Below are positions 27,769 through 37,906 of a stretch of DNA of 64,000 nt, one piece after another (positions within the stretch are counted from its first letter, which is position 1; the number at the start of each line of letters is the position of its first letter). Below the pieces are notes generated by a model, which was given only the letters and a program-made list of their open reading frames with translations, was not told the DNA's origin and ran no database searches. This DNA is from Aquibacillus halophilus (GTDB lineage Bacteria; Bacillota; Bacilli; Bacillales; Amphibacillaceae). The DNA is taken from NCBI RefSeq assembly GCF_009649745.1, contig NZ_WJNG01000009.1, forward strand, positions 1-64,000, in the 5' to 3' direction. A program made the position numbers and the translations under genes.

Positions 27769-27914
27769 TGTGGGTGGAAAACTAGATTTAATGCGATTTC
27801 CAAAATTTTATAGAAAAAAAGTAATGCAAAATTGTGAGAAAACTTGTATAATTCATTTTGTGGATGTTTTCATCTGCAACAATATTCAGAAAAATAAGGG
27901 GAGGTCATTATTAC

Positions 27915-29624
27915 ATGAGAAAGGCAAATTGGCTTTTAATCGTACTAGCTCTAATGCTAAGTGCAGTTCTAGTTGCTTGTTCTGGTAATGATACAACAGA
28001 AGAAGAGGATACAGGAACAGATACAACAGACACAGAAACAGAAACACCTGAAGAGGAGCCTGCTGAAGAAGAAGCTCCGGAACAAGTACTTAATATTTTA
28101 GAAGGATCTCAGATTCCAACAATGGATTCTTCACATGCAACTGACGCTGTTGCTTTCCAATTCTTAGGTGAATCAATGGAAGGTCTATATCGTCTAGATG
28201 AAAATGCTCAACCAACTCCTGGTATCGCAGCAGGCGAACCAGAAATAAGTGAAGATGGTCTTACTTGGACTATTCAATTACGTGAAGATGCAGTATGGTC
28301 TAACGGTGACCCTGTAACAGCTCACGATTTCGTATTTGCTTGGAGACGTGCAGTTAATCCTGACACAGGTTCTGAGTATGGTCCATTCATGATGAATGGA
28401 GTAATTGCAAATGCACAAGAAGTTAACGAAGGTGAAGTAGCAGTTGAAGAACTTGGAGTAGAAGCTACAAGTGATACTGAATTAGTAATTACTTTGGCTA
28501 AGCCAGTTCCTTATTTCTACGGACTTTTAACTTTCGGTACATTCTTACCACTTAATGAAGCTTTCGTAACAGAACAAGGTGCTGATTATGCTTTAAGTTC
28601 AGATAACCTTATATATAATGGACCATTCTTATTACAAGACTGGAATCCAACAGGTGACAATCCAGATCAGTGGTCTCTAGTTAAAAACCCTGATTACTGG
28701 GATGCAGAAACTGTAACTCTAGAACAAATTAATGTTAGTGTTGTTAAAGAAACAAGCACTGCTGTTAACTTATATGAAACTGGTGATACTGACCGTGCTG
28801 GTCTAAGTGCTGAGTACGTTGAACAATATGCTGGTACTGAAGATTTCCGTACAATGCCAGAAGCTGTTCTTTTCTACCTGAAAATGAATCAGTCTAACGA
28901 AGCTCTTGCAAACCAAGATATCCGTAAAGCAATCGCGATGTCTATTGGTAAACAAGATCTAGTTGATGTTATTCTTGCTAACGGATCTGTAGTTTCTACT
29001 GGTGCAGTACCACAAAACTTTAGTGCACACCCAGAAACTGGCGAAGACTTCCGTGAATTAAATGGAGATTTAATCGTTGAAAATAAAGAAACCGCTAAAG
29101 AACATTGGGCTGCAGGTCTTGAAGCTTTAGGAACTGACACAGTTGAACTTAGATACCTAGGTGGAGACAGTGAAGTTGCACAAGAAATGGATGCCTACAT
29201 TAAAAACCAATTAGAAGGTAATCTAGAAGGATTAACAGTTACTATTTCTTCTGTACCTTTTGAAGAGCGTATTGCTAGAGATGAAGCAAGTGATTATGAT
29301 ATTCAAAACTCTGGTTGGGGTCCTGACTATCTAGATCCAAACACATGGTTAGAAATGTGGACTACTTCAAGTCCATACATGACTATGAACTATAATAATG
29401 AAGAGTTTAACTCTTTAATCGAGCAAGCTAACAATGAGTTGTTAACACAACCAGTTGAGCGCTTTGAAACTTTCCTAGAGGCTGAGAAAGTAATGATGGA
29501 AGATGCTGCTATCGCTCCATTATACCAACGTTCTCGTGCATACCTGTGGAGACCAGGTGTTGAAGGCGTTGTATTCAACCCGATGGGTGCAGACTTTAAC
29601 TACAAATGGGCTCATATTGAATAA
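27915..29624 (+). CDS. oppA: Oligopeptide ABC transporter substrate-binding lipoprotein OppA
   Basis: 569 residues. The signal peptide ends in the lipobox VLVAC (C near 23), then an acidic Thr/Glu-rich linker (about 26-57), then the SBP_bac_5 fold (EGLYRLDENAQPTPGIA; WTIQLREDAVWSNGDPVTAHDF). The ATG at 27915 follows GGGGAGGTC; the in-frame ATG at 27858 is rejected. It captures peptides for OppBCDF. The acidic surface is common in salt-tolerant Bacillaceae. Confidence 0.94.
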   Translation: MRKANWLLIVLALMLSAVLVACSGNDTTEEEDTGTDTTDTETETPEEEPAEEEAPEQVLNILEGSQIPTMDSSHATDAVAFQFLGESMEGLYRLDENAQPTPGIAAGEPEISEDGLTWTIQLREDAVWSNGDPVTAHDFVFAWRRAVNPDTGSEYGPFMMNGVIANAQEVNEGEVAVEELGVEATSDTELVITLAKPVPYFYGLLTFGTFLPLNEAFVTEQGADYALSSDNLIYNGPFLLQDWNPTGDNPDQWSLVKNPDYWDAETVTLEQINVSVVKETSTAVNLYETGDTDRAGLSAEYVEQYAGTEDFRTMPEAVLFYLKMNQSNEALANQDIRKAIAMSIGKQDLVDVILANGSVVSTGAVPQNFSAHPETGEDFRELNGDLIVENKETAKEHWAAGLEALGTDTVELRYLGGDSEVAQEMDAYIKNQLEGNLEGLTVTISSVPFEERIARDEASDYDIQNSGWGPDYLDPNTWLEMWTTSSPYMTMNYNNEEFNSLIEQANNELLTQPVERFETFLEAEKVMMEDAAIAPLYQRSRAYLWRPGVEGVVFNPMGADFNYKWAHIE

Positions 29625-29661
29625 TTGACAACATTGGATTAACCAAGGGATTGCTCTTGGG

Positions 29662-29704
29662 AAGAGAGTGTACTGCCGTCTCATGGCATATACTCTCTTT
29701 TTCC
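29662..29704 (+). terminator. Hairpin terminator between oppA and oppB
   Basis: AAGAGAGTGTA and TATACTCTCTT arms (29662-29672 and 29689-29699) with an inner GCC/GGC pair and T5 after. A leaky stop here would let oppA be made in excess over the permease genes, as is usual for binding proteins. Confidence 0.82.
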
Positions 29705-29784
29705 ATTTAAGCGTAATTTTTGAATAGTTTGAAGATTTATAAGACGGCTAAAAAATACACAAACACGAATAGGAGGGTAAAGGG

Positions 29785-30714
29785 ATGGCAAGATATATTT
29801 TACAACGTCTTGGCTATATGATTCTCACATTATTTTTGATAGCTACATTTTCGTTTTTCCTCATGAAAATGCTTCCAGGTTCTCCACTCTCATCTGAGCA
29901 GAAGGTAACTGAAGCGCAAAGAGAAATCATCCTAGAAAAGTACGGCTTAAATGATCCTGTACCAGTCCAATATGCTAGATATATGGGCAATTTGTTACAA
30001 GGGGATTTAGGTGTTTCTTTCCAACTTAAGAATCAACCAGTTACAGATATTCTGTTAAGTCGAATTCCGATTTCCGCACAACTAGGTTTATATGCTTTAT
30101 TAATAGGAACTGTATTAGGGATGTTATTAGGCTTAATTGCTGCAATAAAGAACAACTCGTGGGTTGATTATTCTGCTAATATTGTCTCAGTTATTGGTAT
30201 TTCAATCCCATCATTTATCTTTGCAGGTTTGATGCAATATTATGTAGGGGTGAAGCTAGGTCTGTTACCAATTGCGTTTTGGGGTACCTGGCAACAAGCT
30301 GTTATGCCAACCATTGCATTAGCAATATTCCCAATGGCAATTGGTGCAAGATTTATGAGAACTGAAATGATTGAAGTGTTAGGATCAGACTTCATTGTTA
30401 CTGCAAGGGCAAAAGGTTTGAATAATACTGGAATACTATTTAAACATGGACTTCGTAATGCACTAATCCCTTTAGTAACAGTAATGGGGCCGATGGCAGT
30501 AAGCTTAATGACTGGTACACTGGTTATTGAACAAATATTTTCTATACCTGGAATAGGGGAACAATTTGTGTCATCTGTAATGACTGATGACTTCGCGATT
30601 ATTATGGGAACAACCCTATTTTTCGCCTTTTTCTTCGTTCTGATCATACTGATTGTCGATTTGCTATATGGTATTATTGACCCGCGGATTCGACTGGCTG
30701 GAGGTAAAGATTAA
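29785..30714 (+). CDS. oppB: Oligopeptide ABC transporter permease OppB
   Basis: 309 residues, six membrane helices. N-terminus MARYILQRLGYMILTLFLIA is typical of OppB/DppB, and the coupling EAA loop is VTARAKGLNNTGILFKHGLRNALIP near 212. TAGGAGGGTAAAGGG precedes the ATG. Overlaps oppC by one base (TAATG). Confidence 0.95.
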   Translation: MARYILQRLGYMILTLFLIATFSFFLMKMLPGSPLSSEQKVTEAQREIILEKYGLNDPVPVQYARYMGNLLQGDLGVSFQLKNQPVTDILLSRIPISAQLGLYALLIGTVLGMLLGLIAAIKNNSWVDYSANIVSVIGISIPSFIFAGLMQYYVGVKLGLLPIAFWGTWQQAVMPTIALAIFPMAIGARFMRTEMIEVLGSDFIVTARAKGLNNTGILFKHGLRNALIPLVTVMGPMAVSLMTGTLVIEQIFSIPGIGEQFVSSVMTDDFAIIMGTTLFFAFFFVLIILIVDLLYGIIDPRIRLAGGKD

Positions 30715-31862
30715 TGGATAAAGAAAAGCTAAATAAAGATCTATTTGTTCCTGCAAAAAAAGGAAAAGATACAAGTGAAGATATTCGAAGACCTAGTCTT
30801 TCTTACTGGCAGGATGCATGGATCCGATTAAGGAAAAATGCTGGCGCCATATTCGGGATTGTTACGCTTATATTAATTGGAGTTCTATCCCTTGCTGGTC
30901 CACATTTTAATCAATACGGATTAGATGATCAGGACTTAGGGCATTCGAGAATGCCGCCTCGTGTACAAGGCTTAGAAGAGATTTCGTGGCTAGGTTTAAA
31001 TGGGAATAAATCTGAAATATTTGAAGCTGCAACTGTAGAAGAAGCCAAAGAAAGAGCACTTTCAAGATGGACACAAACAGATTATGAGTACGTTACGTTT
31101 GATGTTATAAGTGAAGGTAATGGTACTGAAAATTCAGCAAGAGTTGAAGGAAATTTTGATGTTTATGCTGAAAAAGACATGAATGACATTTATTATTGGT
31201 TCGGTACCGACACATTAGGTCGTGATTTATTTACTCGTGTGTGGATTGGTACACAAATTTCATTACTAATTGCATTAGTTGCTGCTGCAATTGACATGGT
31301 TGTCGGTGTTGCCTATGGTGGTATCTCAGCCTATTATGGTGGACGAGTAGATAATATCATGCAACGTATTATAGAAATCCTAGTAGGTATTCCGAATCTG
31401 GTTGTTGTAATTTTAATGATAATGATTTTAGAACCGGGTATTCTGTCGATTATTATTGCATTAACTATAACAGGTTGGACCGGCATGGCACGTATTGTCC
31501 GTGGTCAAGTTCTAAAATTGAAAAATCAGGAATTTGTATTAGCATCACGCACGCTTGGTTCATCCAATTCTCGAATTTTGACGAAACATCTTATTCCTAA
31601 CACATTAGGGATGATTATTATAAATACTATGTTTACAATTCCATCAGCTATATTCTTTGAAGCATTCTTAAGCTTTATCGGTTTAGGACTTCAAGCACCT
31701 GATGCATCACTAGGGACATTAATTAATGACGGATTTAAATCACTACAAATAAATCCGCACATTATGATTTTTCCTGCAATCGTTATTTCTTTAATCATGA
31801 TTGGATTTAATATTTTAGCCGATGGTCTTCGAGATGCTTTAGATCCGAAGATGCGTGAATAG
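30714..31862 (+). CDS. oppC: Oligopeptide ABC transporter permease OppC
   Basis: 382 residues. N-terminal OppC_N segment (WQDAWIRLRKNAGAIFG), a large extracytoplasmic stretch (about 75-160), then the DppC-type permease core after YYWFGTDTLGRDLFTRVW, with the EAA loop LASRTLGSSNSRILTKHLIPN. The extracytoplasmic insert is longer than in many OppC proteins but agrees with Bacillus OppC. Coupled to oppB and oppD. Confidence 0.94.
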   Translation: MDKEKLNKDLFVPAKKGKDTSEDIRRPSLSYWQDAWIRLRKNAGAIFGIVTLILIGVLSLAGPHFNQYGLDDQDLGHSRMPPRVQGLEEISWLGLNGNKSEIFEAATVEEAKERALSRWTQTDYEYVTFDVISEGNGTENSARVEGNFDVYAEKDMNDIYYWFGTDTLGRDLFTRVWIGTQISLLIALVAAAIDMVVGVAYGGISAYYGGRVDNIMQRIIEILVGIPNLVVVILMIMILEPGILSIIIALTITGWTGMARIVRGQVLKLKNQEFVLASRTLGSSNSRILTKHLIPNTLGMIIINTMFTIPSAIFFEAFLSFIGLGLQAPDASLGTLINDGFKSLQINPHIMIFPAIVISLIMIGFNILADGLRDALDPKMRE

Positions 31863-31877
31863 GAGGTAGGTGACAAG

Positions 31878-32933
31878 ATGGATAATATATTGGAAGTAAA
31901 GGATTTGCACGTTTCCTTTGATACGTATGGAGGAGAAGTAAAGGCTGTTCGAGGTGTTTCCTTTGATCTTAAAAAAGGAGAAACACTTGCCATTGTTGGA
32001 GAATCTGGTTCTGGTAAATCAGTAACAACAAGAGCTATTGCACGTCTAATACCTTCACCTCCTGGACGAATCAAAGAAGGAGAAATACTTTTAGATGGAA
32101 AAGATTTAGCAAAATTAAAAGAGAAACAAATGCAACAAATTCGTGGTAAGGAAATATCAACAATTTTCCAGGACCCAATGACTTCACTAAATCCAACTAT
32201 GAAAATTGGAGCACAGATCATGGAAGGTCTTATTAAACACCAAAAAATGAGTCGTTCTAAAGCAAAAGAACGTACGATAGAACTACTAGATTTAGTAGGA
32301 CTTCCAAATGCAAAAGATAGAGTGGATCAATATCCACACCAGTTTTCAGGTGGACAACGCCAACGTGTTGTTATTGCTATAGCGTTAGCTTGTAACCCCA
32401 AAGTCTTAATTGCCGATGAGCCAACAACAGCATTAGATGTAACCATTCAAGCTCAAATCCTTGAACTTATGAAGGATATCCAAAAGAAAACAGATAGCTC
32501 AATTATATTTATTACACACGATTTAGGAGTTGTAGCCAACGTAGCAGATCGTGTAGCTGTAATGTACGCTGGGAAAATTGTTGAGATTGGAACAGTAGAT
32601 GAAATCTTCTATAACCCTAAGCACCCATATACTTGGGGGCTTTTAGGATCGATGCCTACACTTGATAATGATGAAGAAAGCTTAGTTGCTATCCCTGGAT
32701 CACCACCGGATATGTTAAATCCACCAAAAGGTGATGCTTTTGCTCCAAGAAATGAATATGCACTTGAAATTGATAATGAGATGGAGCCTCCTATGTTTAA
32801 GGTTTCTGATACTCATTATGCGGCTACATGGCTATTACATGAAAATGCACCGAAAATGGAGCCACCTGCAGCCGTTAAAAGACGGATGAAGGGTTTTGCT
32901 GCTTCATCGGATAAGAAAGGTGATAAGCGATGA
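31878..32933 (+). CDS. oppD: Oligopeptide ABC transporter ATPase OppD
   Basis: 351 residues. Walker A GESGSGKS near 40, signature FSGGQRQRV near 157, Walker [10 protein letters not shown] near 178 and the H-loop ITHDLG. The C-terminal oligopeptide-binding extension ([20 protein letters not shown]) is present. Overlaps oppF by 4 bp (ATGA). Confidence 0.95.
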   Translation: MDNILEVKDLHVSFDTYGGEVKAVRGVSFDLKKGETLAIVGESGSGKSVTTRAIARLIPSPPGRIKEGEILLDGKDLAKLKEKQMQQIRGKEISTIFQDPMTSLNPTMKIGAQIMEGLIKHQKMSRSKAKERTIELLDLVGLPNAKDRVDQYPHQFSGGQRQRVVIAIALACNPKVLIADEPTTALDVTIQAQILELMKDIQKKTDSSIIFITHDLGVVANVADRVAVMYAGKIVEIGTVDEIFYNPKHPYTWGLLGSMPTLDNDEESLVAIPGSPPDMLNPPKGDAFAPRNEYALEIDNEMEPPMFKVSDTHYAATWLLHENAPKMEPPAAVKRRMKGFAASSDKKGDKR

Positions 32934-33862
32934 GCCAAGAAAAATTATTAGAAGTTACTAATCTAAAACAACATTTTAAAACTGGCAGACATAGTGTCGT
33001 TAAAGCAGTAGATGGCATCACCTTTGATATTTATCAAGGAGAGACCTTTGGCCTAGTAGGTGAGTCTGGTTGTGGGAAATCAACAACTGGGCGCAGTATC
33101 ATCCGCTTATACAATGCTACAGACGGTGATGTTAAATTTAAAGGTGAGGATGTACACGGAAAAAAATCTAAAGCAGAGCTTAAAAAGTTTAACCAAAAAA
33201 TGCAAATGATTTTCCAAGATCCGTATGCATCGTTGAATCCGAGAATGACAGTGCTAGATATTATTGCAGAAGGCCTTGATGTACATGGTCTAACATCAAA
33301 TAACGCTGAACGCAAGGCACGAGTGGAAGATCTATTAGAAAGAGTAGGACTAAATAAAGAGCACGCGAATCGTTATCCTCATGAATTTAGTGGTGGACAG
33401 CGCCAAAGAATTGGTATTGCTCGTGCATTAGCAGTTGATCCCGAGTTTATTATCGCTGATGAGCCAATTTCAGCACTTGATGTTTCTATTCAAGCTCAGG
33501 TAGTCAACCTCTTAAAAGATCTACAAAGAGAACACGGGTACACGTACCTGTTTATCGCGCATGACCTTTCCATGGTTAAATATATTAGTGATCGCATAGG
33601 CGTAATGTATTTTGGCAAAATGGTAGAGTTAGCGGATAGTGATGAATTATACAAAAATCCAGTTCATCCTTATACGAAATCTCTTTTATCAGCAATTCCA
33701 TTACCGGACCCTGATTATGAGAGAAACCGTGTACGTACATCTTATGACCCAGCTCAACATGATTCTAGTGAAGAACCTGAATTTAGAGAAATCAGGCCAA
33801 AACATTGGGTGCTGTGTACAACTAAAGAATTTGAAGCATATAAATTAGAACTGAACGATTAA
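32930..33862 (+). CDS. oppF: Oligopeptide ABC transporter ATPase OppF
   Basis: 310 residues. Walker A GESGCGKS near 45, signature FSGGQRQRI near 156, Walker B IIADEPIS near 177 and H-loop AHDLS. The tail (RPKHWVLC near the end) lacks the long Cys-rich end of some OppF. Last gene of the opp operon, followed by a terminator. Confidence 0.95.
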   Translation: MSQEKLLEVTNLKQHFKTGRHSVVKAVDGITFDIYQGETFGLVGESGCGKSTTGRSIIRLYNATDGDVKFKGEDVHGKKSKAELKKFNQKMQMIFQDPYASLNPRMTVLDIIAEGLDVHGLTSNNAERKARVEDLLERVGLNKEHANRYPHEFSGGQRQRIGIARALAVDPEFIIADEPISALDVSIQAQVVNLLKDLQREHGYTYLFIAHDLSMVKYISDRIGVMYFGKMVELADSDELYKNPVHPYTKSLLSAIPLPDPDYERNRVRTSYDPAQHDSSEEPEFREIRPKHWVLCTTKEFEAYKLELND

Positions 33863-33888
33863 TAGTGCATTTTCTAAGATAAATACCT

Positions 33889-33922
33889 AATAAACCCTCG
33901 CCTATCCAGGAGAGGGTTTATT
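33889..33922 (+). terminator. Rho-independent terminator of the opp operon
   Basis: Perfect 11-bp arms AATAAACCCTC (33889-33899) and GAGGGTTTATT (33912-33922); the T-run is short. Confidence 0.8.
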
Positions 33923-34051
33923 CTAGTGCTAAGAAAATTGTCAATAGATATTAACCAAATAAATACATAAAAAGTTTATAAATTATATTACTATTCAGGG
34001 ACAAACTCTTATATAATAGAGAGAAATAAAGATTTAGGAGCCTGATTAATA

Positions 34052-35272
34052 ATGAAGAAAAAACAACTTAGCATCGTCATCTTCGTTACAATTTTACTTC
34101 TTAGCCTAGTCTTTCCGGCTAGTACCTTTGAAGCAGCAGAAACTGAAGTAATGACAGCCAATATGCATGAAAAACGGGTAATGCAGCTAACACAGTATCA
34201 ACTGCCTGAAGATACTTTGAAAAGATTTGGCTATGATTCTGGATTGGATTTTGAGTATCCGGACGCAGTCAGAGGAATTTATTTAACAGGACACTCGGCA
34301 GGCGGTAGTCGTTTTGAAACACTACTTAATCTGGTTGATTCAACAGAACTTAATGCGATGGTTATTGATATCAAGGATGATTATGGATACTTAACCTATA
34401 AAGTTGATGATAGTTCTCCATATGCTGATATTAGCCGGAACTTTATAAAGGATCCACGTAAAGTGCTTGAGACATTAGAGGAAAAAGGAATATATCCAAT
34501 TGCTAGAATCGTTGTTTTTAAGGACACCATTCTTGCTGAAAAGAGACCTGATCTTTCTTTTACTGAGAATGGAAATGTTTGGGCAAATAACAAAGGGGAT
34601 TCGTTTGTAAGTCCATTTCAAAAGGAAGTTTGGGAATACAACGTTGGTATTGCTAAAATGGCTGCCGAGCTTGGATTTAAGGAAATTCAGTTTGATTACG
34701 TAAGATTCCCTGAAGGCTTTGAAAAAAGAGATAAAGAGTTAGGCTATGATCTTGGAGAATACAAAGATTTAGAGTTAGATGATGTAAAAAAACGGGTTGA
34801 AGCAGTTACAGATTTTGTTAAATATGCTAAAGAAGAATTGGATTTCTACGATGTAGATGTTTCAGTTGATATTTTTGGATATGCTGCAACAATAGAGGAA
34901 ACACCTGGAATTGGGCAGAACTTCTCTAAAATATCAGAAAATGTAGATGTTATCTCATCAATGATTTATCCAAGTCATTGGACTTCTTATTTTGGTATTG
35001 CTGTACCTGATATGGAACCCTACCGATTAGTGAGTGAGTACGCTAAAGTAGAAAATGAAGTACTTGGAAAATTAGAAAACAAACCAACATCCCGACCGTG
35101 GATTCAAGACTTCGAGGCACCTTGGTTATATAGTGGAGCAACGAAGCAATATGGTAAAGCAGAGGTAGAGGCTCAAATCAGGGCTTTAAATGAACATAAT
35201 ATTAATGAGTTTCTATTATGGAATGCTGGGAACACTTATACAGAAAATGTAGATTTTACACCTTTGAATTAA
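34052..35272 (+). CDS. Secreted putative glycoside hydrolase, DUF4015 family
   Basis: 406 residues with an N-terminal signal peptide (about 1-28, cut near TFEAAET). The TIM-barrel-like DUF4015 domain follows: VRGIYLTGHSAGG, NAMVIDIKDDYGYLTY, FKEIQFDYVRFPEGF, DVSVDIFGYAA and ISSMIYPSHWTSYFG. The acidic IDIKDD and FDYVRFPE positions suit catalysis on glycans. AGGAGCCTGATTA precedes the ATG. It takes the place after opp where B. subtilis has yjbB, a transporter. Natural substrate unknown. Confidence 0.85.
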   Translation: MKKKQLSIVIFVTILLLSLVFPASTFEAAETEVMTANMHEKRVMQLTQYQLPEDTLKRFGYDSGLDFEYPDAVRGIYLTGHSAGGSRFETLLNLVDSTELNAMVIDIKDDYGYLTYKVDDSSPYADISRNFIKDPRKVLETLEEKGIYPIARIVVFKDTILAEKRPDLSFTENGNVWANNKGDSFVSPFQKEVWEYNVGIAKMAAELGFKEIQFDYVRFPEGFEKRDKELGYDLGEYKDLELDDVKKRVEAVTDFVKYAKEELDFYDVDVSVDIFGYAATIEETPGIGQNFSKISENVDVISSMIYPSHWTSYFGIAVPDMEPYRLVSEYAKVENEVLGKLENKPTSRPWIQDFEAPWLYSGATKQYGKAEVEAQIRALNEHNINEFLLWNAGNTYTENVDFTPLN

Positions 35273-35280
35273 TTTTTTAA

Positions 35281-35324
35281 ATAGGAGTAGCCTCTTAGCC
35301 AATAAGGTGAGAGGCTATTCCTAT
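35281..35324. terminator. Terminator-like hairpin after the DUF4015 gene
   Basis: ATAGGAGTAGCCTCT (35281-35295) pairs with AGAGGCTATTCCTAT (35310-35324) with one wobble. The T-run is weak. Confidence 0.65.
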
Positions 35325-35484
35325 TAAAACAATCCATGACACAAATAAAATCCGAGTATAGTGACAGGTGGGAATAAAGAATTAATATCATTAAACAGGG
35401 TATAGATAAAATAAGAAATAGGTTTAACAAAACAACCAATCTTCGTTATAATAAGAATGAAGACGAAAATAAGGGAGTAGATTT

Positions 35485-36090
35485 ATGAATTGGTATGAGA
35501 AGTTAAATAAGTACTTTCCAGTTGAAGAAATGAAGTCTAGAGAACACATGGAAATGCTTTTAAAAGAAAAAGGTGATGTATACTATAAGGACGAAGGACC
35601 TCATCATGTTCTTATGTATGCTGAGTTTGATTCATTTATTTTCATCGATTATGTATATGTGTCGGCTAAATCTAGAGGTCAAGGTTTAGGACATAAACTC
35701 ATGGAGAAATTAAAGCAAAAGAAAAAACCAATTATATTGGAAGTAGAGCCTGTAGATTATGAAGAAACAGACACTGAAAAAAGGTTACGTTTCTATCAAA
35801 GAGAAGGCTTTATTCACGCAGAATCAATTGGGTACAATAGACGGTCATTAGCAACAAATAAAGATAACCCTATGGAAATTTTGTTCTGGACACCTGAAGA
35901 TGAAGATGAAGAAACAATCTATAAAAAAATGAAAAAAATGTATGAGGATATCCATACTTATAAAGATGAACAACTGTATGGTAGATCGTATCAACCAGTT
36001 GAAGAAGTACTCTCATATGATGATAAAAGAAAAGCGGAAAATATTTATGCTGCACTAAAAGAAGAAGAGAACGAGTTGTATAAGAAGTAG
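35485..36090 (+). CDS. yjbC: GNAT-family acetyltransferase YjbC
   Basis: 201 residues. Acetyl-CoA loop RGQGLGHKLMEKL near 70, followed by a GNAT strand ending FYQREGF, then a charged helical tail (about 135-201). AAGGGAGTAGATTT precedes the ATG. It stands upstream of spxA as in B. subtilis, where yjbC and spxA are partly co-transcribed. The substrate is not known; the strong terminator in between suggests spxA mainly uses its own promoter here. Confidence 0.86.
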   Translation: MNWYEKLNKYFPVEEMKSREHMEMLLKEKGDVYYKDEGPHHVLMYAEFDSFIFIDYVYVSAKSRGQGLGHKLMEKLKQKKKPIILEVEPVDYEETDTEKRLRFYQREGFIHAESIGYNRRSLATNKDNPMEILFWTPEDEDEETIYKKMKKMYEDIHTYKDEQLYGRSYQPVEEVLSYDDKRKAENIYAALKEEENELYKK

Positions 36091-36092
36091 CA

Positions 36093-36131
36093 AGAAATCC
36101 TTTGGTACTGTTTAAGTAACAAAGGATTTCT
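36093..36131 (+). terminator. Hairpin terminator of yjbC
   Basis: Perfect 12-bp arms AGAAATCCTTTG (36093-36104) and CAAAGGATTTCT (36120-36131). The spxA leader between here and 36397 shows only AT-rich sequence with a TTGACA at 36277-36282 and no clear -10. Confidence 0.75.
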
Positions 36132-36397
36132 ATATGATAAATTTAATTTACTAAAGATAATGCTAAATTAATTTATATTTAATGTTTAGTTTGGATAGTG
36201 TCAGGGTAAGTTAAGTTATAACATAACATTTCATGAAAGAATTTATGATAAATTTTAAATTAGACCTACCTTAGATTTGACAGATGTAGTATACTTGTAC
36301 ATAGAAGAGCTTATTTAAAATGATTGTAATATAATAAATTCTTCAATGTTCATGAAATGTCCATAAATTAAATTTGTATATTGAGGAGTGAAGTTTC

Positions 36398-36793
36398 ATG
36401 GTAACACTTTATACCTCACCAAGTTGTACATCGTGTAGGAAAGCTAAAGCGTGGCTAGAAGAACATGATATACCATTCCGTGAAAGAAATATTTTCTCAG
36501 ACTCACTTTCATTAGATGAGATTAAAGAGATATTGAGAATGACGGAAGACGGTACGGATGAGATTATTTCTACTAGGTCAAAGGTTTTTCAAAAGCTAGA
36601 TATGAATCTAGACCAACTACCTTTAAAGGATTTGTTTAATCTTATTCAAGAAAATCCTGGACTTCTTCGTAGACCGATAATATTAGATGAAAAACGTCTA
36701 CAAGTTGGCTATAATGAAGATGAAATAAGACGCTTTTTGCCAAGAACAGTAAGAACTTTCCAACTTCGAGAAGCACAACGAATGGTAAATTAA
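36398..36793 (+). CDS. spxA: Spx, RNA polymerase-binding redox regulator
   Basis: 131 residues of the ArsC/Spx family. The redox switch CTSC lies at 10-13 (SCTSCRKAK) and the RPI segment [20 protein letters not shown] follows near 90. Spx binds the alpha C-terminal domain and turns on thiol-stress genes; it is degraded by ClpXP with YjbH, encoded at 42.6 kb. GAGGAGTGAAGTTTC precedes the ATG. Confidence 0.96.
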   Translation: MVTLYTSPSCTSCRKAKAWLEEHDIPFRERNIFSDSLSLDEIKEILRMTEDGTDEIISTRSKVFQKLDMNLDQLPLKDLFNLIQENPGLLRRPIILDEKRLQVGYNEDEIRRFLPRTVRTFQLREAQRMVN

Positions 36794-36797
36794 TAGT

Positions 36798-36833
36798 AAA
36801 ACGCAGATCTGTTTATGAGGTCTGCGTTTTCCT
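36798..36833 (+). terminator. Rho-independent terminator of spxA
   Basis: AAAACGCAGA (36798-36807) and TCTGCGTTTT (36821-36830). The 270 bp up to mecA hold no other structure that I can see. Confidence 0.88.
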
Positions 36834-37106
36834 CATCTTATGGGTGACAAATTAGTATAAATAAGTTAAAATATATATTTAATAAACTTATTATCATTTT
36901 AAAAACCATGACAGACACCTTTTTTTAATTTCTATGAGCTATATTGTTTCAAATTATTAAATTGTGTCATAAAATGATTGTAAGGTAATATTTCTTATTT
37001 CTGCATGGTTGATTTTGATTCAAATAGGGTATGAGTAGAATAAGAAATAAAACTAGGTGAAGTTATATCCCTTCCACCTAATTATCTTAGAAGGGAGAGA
37101 ATGGTT

Positions 37107-37796
37107 ATGGAAATAGAGAGAATTAATGAGAACACAGTGAAATTCTATATTTCTTATTTAGATATCGAGGATCGAGGATTCGACCGAGAAGAGATATGGT
37201 ATAACCGAGAGAAAAGTGAACAACTCTTTTGGCAAGTAATGGATGAAGTTAATTATAATGAAGATGATTTTAATATAGATGGACCATTATGGATTCAAGT
37301 ACAAGCACTAGATAAAGGATTGGAAATCGTTGTTACGAAAGCTCAAATCTCTAAAGACGGTCAGAATTTGGAGTTACCAACCGAAAATGGAAAAACAATC
37401 GATATGCCAGTGGACGAGAAAATTGAGTCACTATTAGAAGATAAATTCGGTTCTGATCATAAAGATGAAGAGGAAAACGATAACGAAGATGAAATTGATT
37501 TATCCTTTATTTTAAGCTTTGCAGATTTCGAGGACGTTATTCAGTTAAGTCATTATTTTCCTAAAATTGAAGGTTTGACAGATAGCTTATATCATTTTGA
37601 AAATAAATACTTGTTATTATTACAATTTGATGAGGAGCAGTTAACTGATGAGGAACAAGAGAATATTCTGAGTCAAATGTTAGAATTTGGACATGAATCT
37701 AGTATGACCATCTTTCGCTTAGAGGAATATGGCAAAACAATCTTTAGTACTGATGCTTTATCCGAAACTAAAAAGTATTTCCCACTACAGCAGTAG
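37107..37796 (+). CDS. mecA: Adaptor protein MecA
   Basis: 229 residues. The N-terminal substrate domain begins MEIERINENTVKFYISYLDI and contains DRGFDREEIWYNRE and IQVQALDKGLEI; an acidic linker (about 115-134) and the C-terminal ClpC-binding domain follow. It delivers ComK and other proteins to ClpCP. The second ATG (37107) matches the family start, although an ATG two codons earlier is nearer to AAGGGAG. Confidence 0.95.
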   Translation: MEIERINENTVKFYISYLDIEDRGFDREEIWYNREKSEQLFWQVMDEVNYNEDDFNIDGPLWIQVQALDKGLEIVVTKAQISKDGQNLELPTENGKTIDMPVDEKIESLLEDKFGSDHKDEEENDNEDEIDLSFILSFADFEDVIQLSHYFPKIEGLTDSLYHFENKYLLLLQFDEEQLTDEEQENILSQMLEFGHESSMTIFRLEEYGKTIFSTDALSETKKYFPLQQ

Positions 37797-37825
37797 GCAC
37801 TCCGTTATGTGAGTGTCTTTTTTTA
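37796..37825 (+). terminator. Rho-independent terminator of mecA
   Basis: GGCACTC (37796-37802) pairs with GAGTGTC (37811-37817) with one wobble, followed by T8. It begins right after the stop codon. Confidence 0.82.
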
Positions 37826-37906
37826 TGGCTTCAAAAGATACTGTTTGTAAAAAAGAGGTATTTTAAAATCCAAGGGAGAATTAATGAAAATGGAGGTGTT
37901 GCCTAT

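Noticed and set aside
27858-27914. Longer N-terminus for OppA from the ATG at 27858
   Set aside because: It would precede the ribosome site and spoil the lipoprotein signal peptide.
31691-32221. 176-codon minus-strand frame across the oppC-oppD junction
   Set aside because: Shadow of two well-supported transporter genes on the other strand.
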